64,000 nt of DNA from a virus: positions 1 through 64,000 of IMG/VR virus record IMGVR_UViG_3300044611_002466, one strand, 5' to 3'. A model generated the notes under the pieces. That model ran no database searches. It was given only the letters and a program-made list of their open reading frames with translations, and had not been told where the DNA came from. Position 1 is the first letter of the stretch, and each line of letters starts with the position of its first letter. A program made the position numbers and the translations under genes. Shown here in pieces: positions 43,345-52,074 of this stretch.

Positions 43345-43788
43345 TCAGCCGGTCGCCTTCGCGTCCGACTCGACCTCCGCCTCGGCCTCCGCCACGACGG
43401 GCTTGTTCGCGGCGGCCACGAGGGACTCCGCGAACAGGCGAGCCTGTCGCTCGGTCTTGCCGTGGACCCCGGCGTGCATCTTCAGGAGCCCGGGATCCGC
43501 CAGCATGGCCGCCCCGAACTGCCCAAGCTGCCGGGAGTTCTCCTCATACAGGACCTTCGCGTCCTTGCCGAGGAACCGGAATCCGGCCTCCGTGACGAGC
43601 ACCACACACACGGCGGCACCGATGGCCACCTTCATGGACGCCGTGACCGGGACGCCCTTGATGTAGGTGGCGACGGCGGGGATGCCCCAGCCGACGATGG
43701 CGGCGGTCGCGGCGCCGGTGACTGCGGGGGCGCCGACGATCCCGAAAGCCTTCCGGCGGAACACATTCAGTCGGGTGATGAACTGCAT
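43345..43788 (-). CDS. Two-span small membrane protein
   Basis: 147 residues with two hydrophobic spans (about 18-43 and 49-75) and a charged helical C-terminus ending in Ala/Glu. The start at 43788 has AGAGG before it; an in-frame ATG at 43818 lacks a site. It could be a holin-like or host-membrane-targeting protein; topology alone cannot decide. A CATAAG element lies 51 bases upstream. Ends near the terminase hairpin. Confidence 0.7.
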   Translation of the reverse strand: MQFITRLNVFRRKAFGIVGAPAVTGAATAAIVGWGIPAVATYIKGVPVTASMKVAIGAAVCVVLVTEAGFRFLGKDAKVLYEENSRQLGQFGAAMLADPGLLKMHAGVHGKTERQARLFAESLVAAANKPVVAEAEAEVESDAKATG

Positions 43789-43838
43789 GAGCGTACCTCT
43801 TCTGGGTGTAGTTGACATGCGTGGGTGCTGTCACTGTT

Positions 43839-43844
43839 CTTATG
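43839..43844 (-). promoter_or_regulatory. CATAAG element before the membrane protein
   Basis: Minus strand reads TGGTCATAAGAAC. Directly follows the end of the upstream coiled-coil gene and its hairpin, so it marks a new unit. Confidence 0.5.
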
Positions 43845-43860
43845 ACCACTTTTCAGTGGT
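43845..43860 (-). terminator. Hairpin ACCACT-GAAA-AGTGGT
   Basis: Perfect 6-bp stem with a GAAA loop on the minus strand, right after the coiled-coil gene stop and touching the next CATAAG element. No U-tract; acts perhaps as terminator or as part of the promoter region. Confidence 0.5.
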
Positions 43861-43861
43861 T

Positions 43862-44341
43862 TTAGCACCACAGCTGGAGCAGGGGGGTCGCCCCGGCCTT
43901 CTGCGAAGAGTGCACGCGCACCTGCGCCGCCTCCGCCTGGTTCGCCCTGTGGTGCAGGTCCGTGACCTGTGCCGCCAGGACCCGAAGCAGCGCGCCTTCC
44001 TCGGCCCGCACCCGCCCCAGCTCATCCACCTCCTCCGTGAGGGCCTGGAGCTTGGCATCCCGGGCAACGAGCGCCTGTTCCAGCTCGTCCGCCTTCACCA
44101 GCACGTGCTGGCGTGCCTTGTACTCGGACGCGCTGTTCTCGAGCGCGGAGATCCGGCTGTCATGGCGAAGCAGCGCGGCGGCGCTTTCATGGCCAGCAGC
44201 CGGTACATCGGCCACGGGCGGTGTCACCGGAACGGGCGGCTTCGCGGGGGGCGGTGTCGGGGCAGTGCGTGTGACCACCGGACCACGTGCCACGCGATCC
44301 ACAGCGTCCGCTGCTGTGGTATCTCTGTTTGTCGTCGACAT
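43862..44341 (-). CDS. Coiled-coil protein with proline-rich N-terminus
   Basis: 159 residues from ATG 44341 (AGGAG site). N-terminal 45 residues are Pro/Ala/Val-rich and disordered; residues about 55-135 form a heptad-patterned coiled coil (KADELEQALVARDAKLQAL). Ends LLQLWC. Possibly a scaffold or regulator partner of the neighbouring membrane protein, but no function is known. A CATAAG element lies 31 bases upstream. Confidence 0.68.
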   Translation of the reverse strand: MSTTNRDTTAADAVDRVARGPVVTRTAPTPPPAKPPVPVTPPVADVPAAGHESAAALLRHDSRISALENSASEYKARQHVLVKADELEQALVARDAKLQALTEEVDELGRVRAEEGALLRVLAAQVTDLHHRANQAEAAQVRVHSSQKAGATPLLQLWC

Positions 44342-44371
44342 GAACACTCCTGGAATGCGACTTCCAGGGTT

Positions 44372-44377
44372 CTTATG
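44372..44377 (-). promoter_or_regulatory. CATAAG element before the coiled-coil gene
   Basis: Minus strand reads CAGACATAAGAACCC, between the regulator stop and the coiled-coil start. Confidence 0.5.
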
Positions 44378-44384
44378 TCTGCTT

Positions 44385-45107
44385 TTAGCGCTCCTTCTTT
44401 CGACGGACGCGCGAGAGGAGCGACTCCCGGATGGACGCCGGCGAGTCCAGCAACGACGCGCGCTTGAGCTCTCGGTCTGGATCTGCGTTGTACAGATCGT
44501 CGTAGCAGAGGGCCGCGACCCGAAGACGTCTTCGCCCTTCCGTGAGACGCCGGTGCATCATCTGGAGGTCCAGGTCGGTCTTGTACGAGGGATGCTCGTG
44601 CGTGTAGACGATGAGCGCAATGCAGAGGCGCAAGAACACGCTCCACGGGCGCGCACCGGGTACAGCCGCGGCGACCACCGCGAGGTCCTCCTCGTTGAGC
44701 TGGACGAAGAGCTCCGCCCACTGGGCGAGGGCGTCCACGGTCCAGCCCGTCTTCAGCAGGTCGGCGGTCGCCGCCTCGTGGATGGAGCGCGCAGTCGGAA
44801 CGTCGAGACGCAGCGGAACCTCGTGCATGTCCAGCACGCGCAACACCACGTCCATCTCTGAGCGCAGCCGGCGAAGGGCCGCCTTCAACTCCAGAACCTC
44901 CCCGCGACGCTCGAGGGGGGTCCGTACCGTCTGACGAAGGCGGTCCTTGCGGAGCTCCTCGACCTCGAGTGGTTGCAGCCACTTGCGGCGGCTGTTCGGC
45001 GACTTGGTGGTCGACAGCAGTCCCTGTGCGATGTAGCTCCGCACGGAGCGATGGGTAACTCCGAGGTGTCGTGCGGCTTCTTCGACCGACATCGCTGCTT
45101 CTGCCAT
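44385..45107 (-). CDS. MerR-like helix-turn-helix regulator
   Basis: 240 residues. Residues 6-30 (SVEEAARHLGVTHRSVRSYI) form a winged helix-turn-helix of the MerR/excisionase type, followed by basic wing residues and a coiled region, then a helical C-terminal domain. Probably binds DNA, possibly the surrounding promoters. It is the only minus-strand unit head without a CATAAG element, so it may be expressed differently from the rest. It faces the rightward gene at 45184 across a 76-base gap. Confidence 0.8.
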   Translation of the reverse strand: MAEAAMSVEEAARHLGVTHRSVRSYIAQGLLSTTKSPNSRRKWLQPLEVEELRKDRLRQTVRTPLERRGEVLELKAALRRLRSEMDVVLRVLDMHEVPLRLDVPTARSIHEAATADLLKTGWTVDALAQWAELFVQLNEEDLAVVAAAVPGARPWSVFLRLCIALIVYTHEHPSYKTDLDLQMMHRRLTEGRRRLRVAALCYDDLYNADPDRELKRASLLDSPASIRESLLSRVRRKKER

Positions 45108-45138
45108 GAACCCCCCGTGCGCGTTGCCGGAAAAGGGA

Positions 45139-45144
45139 TATACT
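45139..45144 (+). promoter_or_regulatory. Plus-strand -10-like element TATACT
   Basis: GGGATATACTCGG lies 40 bases before ATG 45184 in the regulator's divergent gap; the best -10 match in the window (TATAAT with one change) but without a -35. The same bases read GAGTATATCC on the minus strand. Confidence 0.45.
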
Positions 45145-45183
45145 CGGTCGGTACGCGTAACACGGCGCTGGGGTAACCACGAG

Positions 45184-46101
45184 ATGGCCCACTTCTACGA
45201 AGTGACAGAGCACTCCCTGCGGGACTTGTCCTCGCGGGCCGTTGCGCTTTGCCGCGGCTCGCATCCTGAAGGGCCGTGCTCTCCGACGGACGCCGTCATC
45301 AAGGTGGCATCCTCGTTCAGCGACGCACAGCTCACGAATGAGCACATCAAGCGCATTTGTGAGATGACGTACCACGGCATCTTCGAGCAGCGCTTCCAGG
45401 ACAGCACTGGCGGAGACCGGATGATCGCCTTCGACCCCCCTGATGCAGAGAAGGCGGCCAGCGCGCTGCGCGTGCGTCGCCTCGACTCCTTCGCGAAGGC
45501 GGCGTCGGCCTCCCCCGGGAGGGTGGAGACGGGGATGAACAAGAACGCGGATGCACCCCGCCGGCTCGGCCCCCCGGCCCTCACCAACGCGTTCAGCGCT
45601 GCCATGGGCACCTTCAAGGCAGACGAGACCGCGATGCGGAAGGAGGCGCTCTCCACACTTCGACACCTCCACGGGCAGTTGAAGGAGGCGACCGCGTCGC
45701 TTCAGGTCGAGGTCTCCACCGCCGACAGCTCCGAGAAGGTGGCCTTCCTGGACTTGCTCGATGGTGCCGTGCACGCCACCCGACAAGGGGCCACCGCGAC
45801 CGAGGTGACCTCGGTCTGTCTCGAGCTCGCCAAGCGGGCTGGGGTCGACGACGAGCTCGTGCTCTCAGGCCTCGCTACCGACCTGCTGCGCGGACTCGAC
45901 CAGCGTGGTGTCCTCCAGCGCGGGGAGAAGGTGGCCAGCCTGAGCGGCTTGTCCGCGAACACGCGCCACCCGCTGTGTGCGAAGGTGGAGAAGGTGGCCA
46001 GCCTCCGGGGCTACAAGCTCCACGGGGAGATCGCGCTACAGGACCTGCGCCAGCAGATGCACCGAGTGGACCAGGAGATGAAGGATGGCCGCTACCGGTA
46101 G
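45184..46101 (+). CDS. Unknown helical virion-cluster protein
   Basis: 305 residues, mainly helical. Contains five copies of the recurring peptide (EKAAS, AKAAS, EKVAF, EKVAS, EKVAS), the last two 23 residues apart, so there may be repeated processing or docking sites. The end overlaps the next gene by 17 bases. No enzyme motif. Likely prohead or virion component given location. Confidence 0.68.
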   Translation: MAHFYEVTEHSLRDLSSRAVALCRGSHPEGPCSPTDAVIKVASSFSDAQLTNEHIKRICEMTYHGIFEQRFQDSTGGDRMIAFDPPDAEKAASALRVRRLDSFAKAASASPGRVETGMNKNADAPRRLGPPALTNAFSAAMGTFKADETAMRKEALSTLRHLHGQLKEATASLQVEVSTADSSEKVAFLDLLDGAVHATRQGATATEVTSVCLELAKRAGVDDELVLSGLATDLLRGLDQRGVLQRGEKVASLSGLSANTRHPLCAKVEKVASLRGYKLHGEIALQDLRQQMHRVDQEMKDGRYR

Positions 46102-46369
46102 TGCCCCGCAGGGCCCCCTCACGGAGTGGGCAAAGTCCGCTGGTCTCATCTCCGACGGAGCCACCGCGGCCGGCCGCGGCTTGAGCGCGTTGGGCAAAGG
46201 CGTCTGGCGGGCCGCGGGCGTAGCAGCCCCTAACCCCATCGCACGTGCAGGACTCATCGGTGCGAGCGGCCTCGCCCTCAAGACGCAGGTCCCGCAGCTT
46301 GCCGGGCGTGCGACCCAGGACTACCACTACGCCCACGGTACCACTCCAGCTACGAGTCGAGGATTCTGA
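46085..46369 (+). CDS. Small Ala/Gly-rich protein
   Basis: 94 residues starting MAATGSAPQGPLTEWAKSAG, with one AKSAG peptide and a small-residue hydrophobic middle (GVAAPNPIARAGLIGASGLAL). AAGG precedes the ATG. Stop overlaps the next start (TGATG). Possibly membrane-associated virion protein. Confidence 0.65.
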   Translation: MAATGSAPQGPLTEWAKSAGLISDGATAAGRGLSALGKGVWRAAGVAAPNPIARAGLIGASGLALKTQVPQLAGRATQDYHYAHGTTPATSRGF

Positions 46370-47358
46370 TGGATGCTGCGCTCATCATTGCTTTGGACGG
46401 GGCTTTCGACGAGGGCCGAGGTGGTGCGGCTGAGGTTGCCCGTACCATGAAGTTGGCTGGCATGTTGGGGCTGCAGAAGGAGGCGCTCAATCTCCCGCCC
46501 AGCGTGATGAACGCCCTCGGCAAGCTCGCGCCTTCCGACACGACGCGCAGCGCCGTCATCAACGGGCTCGCGACCAGCGGCGCGATCGGGGCAGCGGGGC
46601 TGGGCACCCGCGCCCTCTTCTCCGGAGCGCGCGCCTTGGGGGAGCGCTTCTCCAAGAAGAAGGACCTCGAGAAGATCCTGGAGACCTTCCCCCGTCTGAA
46701 GGAGTACCCGCGGGCAGAGGTGGAGCTGGCGTACAACTCCATCAGGCACATGAACCCGCACATCGCGGCCGACCCCCTCGCCGGCGGCTCCCTCCTCGGG
46801 CAGGTGTTGCGTCAACGCGACTCGTTGGACCCGAAGACGATGCGAATGGAGGTCGACCTCGCGGGGAACCTGTTGCGCCTCCGTCCCGAGGACCAGCACA
46901 TCGGAGAGGAGATCGTGCGCGACGCCGTGAGCACCGGCATGGCCATGGGGTTCCAAGAGGCCGCCAAAACGCGCGATCGTCAGATGGCGGAGGCATTTCA
47001 GCGCGCCGAGAACAAGCAGAACCGCGACGCTGCGACGGACGCGCAGACGCGTCAGCTGCGCGCCCAGGGCGGCCAGGCGCAGGCCAGCCTGAACCTCAAG
47101 AAGCAGGAGATGGCCAACCGCGCCAAGGAGATGGCCGCCGCGCGTGCAGCGGCCGAGCGGGACTCGAAGACCGAACACGGACGTCGCGTCTCCCTTGCTG
47201 AGCAGATGCAGAAGTTTCAGCGCGACGAGAACATCGACAGCCACGAGAGGCAGGATCGACGCGAGGGCATCAAGGCGACGTTGCGAGGCACCGTCCCCGG
47301 GCCGACCACTCCAACGCTCAATCAGATCCTCGCCAAATACCCCCACCTGCGCCCCTAA
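46369..47358 (+). CDS. Unknown protein with helical/coiled C-terminus
   Basis: 329 residues. Gly/Ala-rich segment at about 60-85, then helical domain, then a long Lys/Arg/Gln/Ala-rich coiled coil (residues 200-300, e.g. LKKQEMANRAKEMAAARA). Architecture fits a scaffold or internal structural protein. The next gene begins immediately after its stop. Confidence 0.68.
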   Translation: MDAALIIALDGAFDEGRGGAAEVARTMKLAGMLGLQKEALNLPPSVMNALGKLAPSDTTRSAVINGLATSGAIGAAGLGTRALFSGARALGERFSKKKDLEKILETFPRLKEYPRAEVELAYNSIRHMNPHIAADPLAGGSLLGQVLRQRDSLDPKTMRMEVDLAGNLLRLRPEDQHIGEEIVRDAVSTGMAMGFQEAAKTRDRQMAEAFQRAENKQNRDAATDAQTRQLRAQGGQAQASLNLKKQEMANRAKEMAAARAAAERDSKTEHGRRVSLAEQMQKFQRDENIDSHERQDRREGIKATLRGTVPGPTTPTLNQILAKYPHLRP

Positions 47359-49248
47359 ATGGACAAGTACTTCCAGCTCCACGGGAAGGTCGCCGATGGG
47401 CGCCCGCTGATTCACCTGGTGGAACCCGGCTCGAGGTATGGGGCGGGCGAGTCTGCTGGCCTGCAGAAGGTCGCCAACGGGGAGCATCTGCCTGAGGTGC
47501 TGGAGCTCATCGAGGCCATCCAGCCACAGCCGGATCGCATCTACCTCGTAAACAGCGCACTCGGCGCCGGCGAGTACGTGGGCTTCAACCTGCGCGGTGA
47601 CTGGTTCGGGGAGAAGGGCCTGCTCCACACCCCGCCAGGGTGGGATCGGATCCCGGTGTGGGATGTGGAGGCGCGGCGACGCGCGGCGAGTGCGACTGCG
47701 CAGGCCGGAGAGTGGGGCTCCCTGGCGTGGGGCTACCCCACGTTCATGAACGCACACCGGTTTCGCCACCATGTGAACAAGGACCCAGAGAGGGCGTACG
47801 GCTACGTTCTCGGGGCGTTCTGGGACGCACGCATGCACCGCGTGGTCCTGGTCTCCGAGCTGGTCCGCGACATGTGCATGCGCCTGGGCGCAGTGGATCT
47901 CTACGATCGCATCGCTGGCGGGGAGTTCCCCGATACCTCGATGGGCGCGAAGGTGCCGTACGATCGCTGCTCGATCTGCAACCACTACGCACGCTCGCCC
48001 GCAGAGTACTGCCTCCACGTACGTCAGGGCGCACCGCCCCCCTACGGAATGCGTTCGATCCTCCGCGACGGACGCATGTGCGGCGTCTACAACGACTACC
48101 CGCGGTTCTTCGATGACTCGTTCGTCTTCGTGGGGGCGGAGCGGTCGGCCAAGATGCTGGCCAACATCACCTCGCGACTGCGAGGCTCCTACCCCTACAC
48201 GAACCAGCTGTACCAACCGGGGGCGTTCGTCTCGACACGAGACGCCACCGCCGCTGCCGTCACGTCCCCCCTTGATGAGCGCAGCGAGGGGCTGGGCCTC
48301 GCCGTGGCCCGCGTCCTCAACTCCAGGGTACGGGGACCGACGGAAGGTCGAGTGGGTGAGGCCATCTCGCAGGCGCTGTCCGCCTTCCCGACGAAGGACG
48401 ACGCCGAAGCAAAGGCTCTTCGGCATGCCGAGGAGTCCCTGCGTCGACGAGCCGCAGTCACGGATGGCACAGTCTCGGAGGATGAATACAGGTTCTGGGA
48501 GGGCAATGCCTCCAAGGACCTGACCATCACGCACGGGGTAACTACCGCGCAGAGGGACCGGGCGATTGCCCTTCTGCGCTCCCGGATGGATCAGAGCGTC
48601 GAGAAGGTCGGAACGCTGGCAAAATGGGCCACTTTGACGAAGCGGCTGTCCGTACCGAGCGCGGCCCAAAGCGCCCTCCTTCGGGATCATGTGGGCCGGC
48701 TGTCGCCCGTGCTGCCGCAGCAGGTGTACGACGCGTGCAGCTCCTCGGTGCCTGGCATGTGGGGCGGACTGTCCGACCTGTCTGCGCTCGGCGTCGTCCT
48801 TCGTCCGGAGGAGTTCCAGCAGTGTGCGCTGCGTGGAATGGGCGAGGACGCGCTGCAGGAGCGCTGCACGCGGGAGGGACTTCGCTTTCAGAGCACCCCG
48901 CGGGACCCCTACCACGAGCCCCGCTGGATTCCATCCGACCCAAGACCGGGCAATCTACAGCTCCTGACGCGGGCCCTGGGCGCGATGGTTCGGGAGCGCT
49001 CGTTTGCCCCCGCCGTTGTGCAGATGCGCATCCAGGCACCCCCGCCCACTCGAGCCGACAATCCAGGAACCGCCCTGGATCACCCGATCTTGAATCAGGT
49101 GTCTCAGCTGTATAATGACTACCGGATGGGGCTGTTGACGCGGAGCATCCCCCAGGGGTATGTATCGGTGGACGTCCACAGCGCGGGTAAGACCGCTTCG
49201 ACAGCAGAGGCAGTCTCCACTCTCCTCTTCCATCTTGCGTACTGGTAG
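47359..49248 (+). CDS. Probable prohead maturation protease with zinc knuckle
   Basis: 629 residues. The central region resembles prohead core/maturation proteases of large phages: SALGAGEYVGFNLRGDWF, then TFMNAHRFRHHVNKDPERAY (candidate catalytic His), WDARMHRVVLV, and FPDTSMGAKVPYDRCSIC (candidate Ser) with a second Cys pair in YCLHV. The C-terminal 350 residues are helical and unassigned. It would cleave scaffold and head proteins during maturation. Assignment is by motif pattern, not a full catalytic triad, and its place just before candidate core, decoration and capsid genes agrees. Confidence 0.55.
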   Translation: MDKYFQLHGKVADGRPLIHLVEPGSRYGAGESAGLQKVANGEHLPEVLELIEAIQPQPDRIYLVNSALGAGEYVGFNLRGDWFGEKGLLHTPPGWDRIPVWDVEARRRAASATAQAGEWGSLAWGYPTFMNAHRFRHHVNKDPERAYGYVLGAFWDARMHRVVLVSELVRDMCMRLGAVDLYDRIAGGEFPDTSMGAKVPYDRCSICNHYARSPAEYCLHVRQGAPPPYGMRSILRDGRMCGVYNDYPRFFDDSFVFVGAERSAKMLANITSRLRGSYPYTNQLYQPGAFVSTRDATAAAVTSPLDERSEGLGLAVARVLNSRVRGPTEGRVGEAISQALSAFPTKDDAEAKALRHAEESLRRRAAVTDGTVSEDEYRFWEGNASKDLTITHGVTTAQRDRAIALLRSRMDQSVEKVGTLAKWATLTKRLSVPSAAQSALLRDHVGRLSPVLPQQVYDACSSSVPGMWGGLSDLSALGVVLRPEEFQQCALRGMGEDALQERCTREGLRFQSTPRDPYHEPRWIPSDPRPGNLQLLTRALGAMVRERSFAPAVVQMRIQAPPPTRADNPGTALDHPILNQVSQLYNDYRMGLLTRSIPQGYVSVDVHSAGKTASTAEAVSTLLFHLAYW

Positions 49249-49256
49249 GTAGCCAC

Positions 49257-49262
49257 CATAGT
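49257..49262 (+). promoter_or_regulatory. Plus-strand -10-like element CATAGT
   Basis: Lies 45 bases before ATG 49307 in a 58-base gap. Matches the YAYARWN pattern. Confidence 0.35.
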
Positions 49263-49306
49263 GGCGATAGAAGCCCTCCTCTCTGCGAACACCTCGGAGC
49301 TCCCAG

Positions 49307-50377
49307 ATGAACCCCCTCAGCCAGGCCCTCGAGCAGCACAACATCACCCCCGAGGACCTGGAGAAGGCCGCAGGTGTGCGGATCTTCCAGAAGGTCGCGG
49401 CCGCCGAGGGCATCGACCTCGCCCAGCTCTCCGATGCGCAGATCGAGGAGCTCTTCGCCCACTTCGAGGCCAGCGTCCTTCCGGAGATCGTCGGCGGCGA
49501 GCCCAGCACCGAGGCCAAGGTGGCATCCCTGAGCCAGGAGGAAGTCTTCGACCTCTTCGACAAGCAGGCCGCCGCTGAGGGCCTCGATCTCTCCGACGCC
49601 TCCGAAGAGCAGCTCGTCGCCGCCCTCGGGTACTTCATGGAGAACGTCCTCCCGGCGATGGCCGAGAACGGCTTCGAGCCCGTCGGCGCGGAGAAGAGCG
49701 CGGAGGCCGAGGAGGCCCAGGCCAAGCTCGCCGAGGCCGACATCCTCGGCCGGCAGATGGCGCGCGGCTACATGGACGAGATCGGCAAGATCGCGGGAGC
49801 GGGGGACGCAGCCAAGGCCCTCCTCTCGCGCGGCGCGGCCGCTGTTCGCCAGGGCGGCCACCTGCTCAGCGGGAAGAAGCTCCAGGGTGCCGGTGCCGCT
49901 GCTCTCGGCGCCGGAACGGCCGCTCTCGGTGCCGGTGGTGCGGCCCTCGGCGCCAAGAAGCTGATGGGCAGCAAGAAGGAGGCCGGTGCCCCCGCCCCCG
50001 CCATCTCGCTCAGCGCCGAGGACGTCGAGATCCTGCAGCAGCTCTCGGAGTCCGGGGACCTCGCCGGCCTGCAGAAGGCGGCCGGCATCATCAAGAACGC
50101 GGCCGCGGCGCAGATCGGCTCCGCCAAGCCCGGCATCGGCGAACGCATCCGGGGCGCCGCGTCGCGGGGCGTCGCCCTTGCGCGGGCGCACCCTCGGGCC
50201 GCTGCCGGTATCGCGGTCGGCGGCGCCGCCGCCACCGGTGGCGCCGCCGCCCTCGCTCATCGCATGAAGTCGAAGTCCACGGAGAAGGACGCCAGCGCCG
50301 CCCTTGATGTCCTGGTCGAGGAGCGCGCCGCGGAGCTCGCCTCGGGCTGGCTCACCGACAACGGCTACGGCTCGTAG
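49307..50377 (+). CDS. Core/scaffold candidate with duplicated helical domain
   Basis: 356 residues. Residues about 28-60 (QKVAAAEGIDLAQLSDAQIE...) and 84-116 (DKQAAAEGLDLSDASEEQLV...) are two copies of one 35-residue acidic helical unit. Then an Ala/Gly-rich stretch with three 7-residue repeats, further helices, a hydrophobic Ala/Gly span near 300 and a basic segment. Many copies of the K-x-A peptide. Acidic helical composition and position before the capsid genes suggest a prohead core or scaffold protein. Confidence 0.6.
   Translation: MNPLSQALEQHNITPEDLEKAAGVRIFQKVAAAEGIDLAQLSDAQIEELFAHFEASVLPEIVGGEPSTEAKVASLSQEEVFDLFDKQAAAEGLDLSDASEEQLVAALGYFMENVLPAMAENGFEPVGAEKSAEAEEAQAKLAEADILGRQMARGYMDEIGKIAGAGDAAKALLSRGAAAVRQGGHLLSGKKLQGAGAAALGAGTAALGAGGAALGAKKLMGSKKEAGAPAPAISLSAEDVEILQQLSESGDLAGLQKAAGIIKNAAAAQIGSAKPGIGERIRGAASRGVALARAHPRAAAGIAVGGAAATGGAAALAHRMKSKSTEKDASAALDVLVEERAAELASGWLTDNGYGS
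49892..49954 (+). repeat. Three 21-bp tandem repeats encoding GAAALGA-type units
   Basis: Three adjoining 21-base units within the core/scaffold candidate encode near-identical Ala/Gly/Leu heptapeptides ending in Leu-Gly-Ala. Looks like a local duplication preserved in frame. Confidence 0.85.
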
Positions 50378-50379
50378 TG

Positions 50380-50580
50380 ATGCTGCCGCTGTCACAGCTG
50401 AGGGTGTTTGCGGGGGAGGTGGGCAAGCTCGCCGGACTCACCACGCACCCAGCCGTGGCAGCGGGCGCAACAAAGCGGTTGCTGGGTTCGACCCCCTCCG
50501 CGCCTACGTCAGGGCTCGCGCAGACGGCCAAGATCACATCTCCCGCGGCCCTCGTTGCTCCTCCCAACACCTTCGCCTGA
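50380..50580 (+). CDS. Unknown small protein
   Basis: 66 residues from ATG 50380, immediately after the preceding stop codon, with no clear ribosome-binding site (coupled translation is possible). Contains a hydrophobic first 20 residues and an Ala/Thr/Pro-rich end. Modest coding evidence. Confidence 0.5.
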   Translation: MLPLSQLRVFAGEVGKLAGLTTHPAVAAGATKRLLGSTPSAPTSGLAQTAKITSPAALVAPPNTFA

Positions 50581-50590
50581 GGCGTCCGTC

Positions 50591-51841
50591 ATGTCCGTAC
50601 AGCAAATCGTCAACGAGGCCCTGCAGCGCGCACGCTCCACGGCCGGAGGCGGTACCGGTACCGCTGCCACCAAGACCGCTTCGGCCGAGGACGCCCTGAT
50701 CAAGACGGCGCATCAGCTGGCGGACGCCAACGAATGGATCGCGCTCAGTGCGGCCGACGACGGCACCGCTGGCGGACGAGCCCGCCGAGGGCTCGTCGAG
50801 AACTTCTTCAAGAGTGCCGGAGGCGAGAAGGTCCCCGGCCCGGTGCAGAGCGAGTCTCCCACCGGCACCCAGGCGGTGCCTCCGCAGTCTGGCGCGAAGA
50901 AGATCCTGCCGCTCGGCAAGGCCAGCGGTGACTCCCCGGAGGAGTCGGGTGCGCCGACCGGCACCCAGGCCACTCTGGACCAGACCGGCACCAAGAAGGC
51001 CGGCATGACGCTGCTGGACGCGATCACCAAGAGCGCGGACACGTCGGCCATTCCCGGCCCCAAGCAGAGTGTGGCCGGCGAGAACGCCGCGGCCCCGCCG
51101 CCGAAGAACGAGAACACCAACATCGGTGCCCTTCGCTCTGCTGAGGGAATGGTCTCCATGACGCGGAGGGAGGCGAAGGCCCCCACGCGAGATCGCCTGA
51201 AGCAGCTCTTCGCCCACGCCGGAGACACCGGCCCCTCGAGCGCCGCGGCCCAGGCCGCCTTCCCCAACGCCTACGCCAAGGGAGGGATGAAGGAGGCAGC
51301 CGCCGACCCGCGTGACGCGATCGACGACAAGCTGCTCGGTGAGTCCAAAGCCTCCATGCGGGAAAGCGGCATCAAGGCCGTGAACACGGCCGGTCATGCC
51401 GGTCGTGGGGCGGTCCATGGTGCCTTGGGCGGGGCCGCTGGCGGAATCCTGGCTGGCAGTGGCGTCGGTCTTGGCGTTGGCGCCCTTGGCGGCGCCCTCT
51501 CCCAGGGCGCTCGTGCACGTGGCGGTCTGGGCAGTCGTCTTGCCGGCGCTGGCCTCGGGGCCCTTGTCGGCGGGGCCGCCGGCGGGGTCACTGGAGGCAT
51601 GATCGGTGCCGTGCCCGGGGGCCTTGCGGGCGGTATCTCTGGCGGCATCAGCGGGCATCGAGCCGGTCAGCGAGAGCAGCGCGCCATGGATGCCGCCGAA
51701 GCCGCTCACGAGAAGCTCGATGCACGCGAGAAGAAGGCCTCCGTCTCCGACTACGCCAAGCTCGCCTCCCTCGCGGAATCTGGTAGCCTCGGTGACGCGG
51801 CTCGAGAGCTGATCCGCTTCGCGGATGGCCTCGTCACCTGA
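50591..51841 (+). CDS. Internal virion protein candidate with glycine-zipper segment
   Basis: 416 residues from ATG 50591. First half is disordered, with repeated (T/P)GTQA and SGA/GAP segments and the recurring K-x-A peptide (TKTAS, FKSAG, TKSAD, MKEAA). Residues about 270-355 are a long glycine-zipper hydrophobic region (GGAAGGILAGSGVGLGVGAL and more) that could insert into membranes. C-terminal end has KKASVSDYAKLASLAES. Suggests a packaged, membrane-active protein; function not proven. Confidence 0.68.
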   Translation: MSVQQIVNEALQRARSTAGGGTGTAATKTASAEDALIKTAHQLADANEWIALSAADDGTAGGRARRGLVENFFKSAGGEKVPGPVQSESPTGTQAVPPQSGAKKILPLGKASGDSPEESGAPTGTQATLDQTGTKKAGMTLLDAITKSADTSAIPGPKQSVAGENAAAPPPKNENTNIGALRSAEGMVSMTRREAKAPTRDRLKQLFAHAGDTGPSSAAAQAAFPNAYAKGGMKEAAADPRDAIDDKLLGESKASMRESGIKAVNTAGHAGRGAVHGALGGAAGGILAGSGVGLGVGALGGALSQGARARGGLGSRLAGAGLGALVGGAAGGVTGGMIGAVPGGLAGGISGGISGHRAGQREQRAMDAAEAAHEKLDAREKKASVSDYAKLASLAESGSLGDAARELIRFADGLVT

Positions 51842-52074
51842 TGCTGTCCCAACTCCTCCAGACCATCGAGAAGCGCGCGGGTACGGACCCCCAGGCTGCT
51901 GCGTTTCGCGCGCTCTCGGTACTCCCCAAGGCGGCGTCGGCCGATGATCTCTCCGTGGAGACGGACGAGGAGGGACGGGCACGCCGAGTGGGAGAGTTCT
52001 TGCGCCGACGCAACTCGAGCGGGCTGTTGAACGGTTCCGCCTCCCCCACACCCCCGAAGGACACCGCTCCATGA
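51841..52074 (+). CDS. Unknown small protein
   Basis: 77 residues starting in a TGATG overlap. Contains LPKAASADDL, a K-x-A-S copy, and an Arg-rich middle. Overlaps the next gene by ATGA. Probably part of the virion or prohead unit. Confidence 0.65.
   Translation: MLSQLLQTIEKRAGTDPQAAAFRALSVLPKAASADDLSVETDEEGRARRVGEFLRRRNSSGLLNGSASPTPPKDTAP

Noticed and set aside
49108-49116. TATAAT inside the protease-like gene
   Set aside because: Within a coding region far from any gene start; likely chance.
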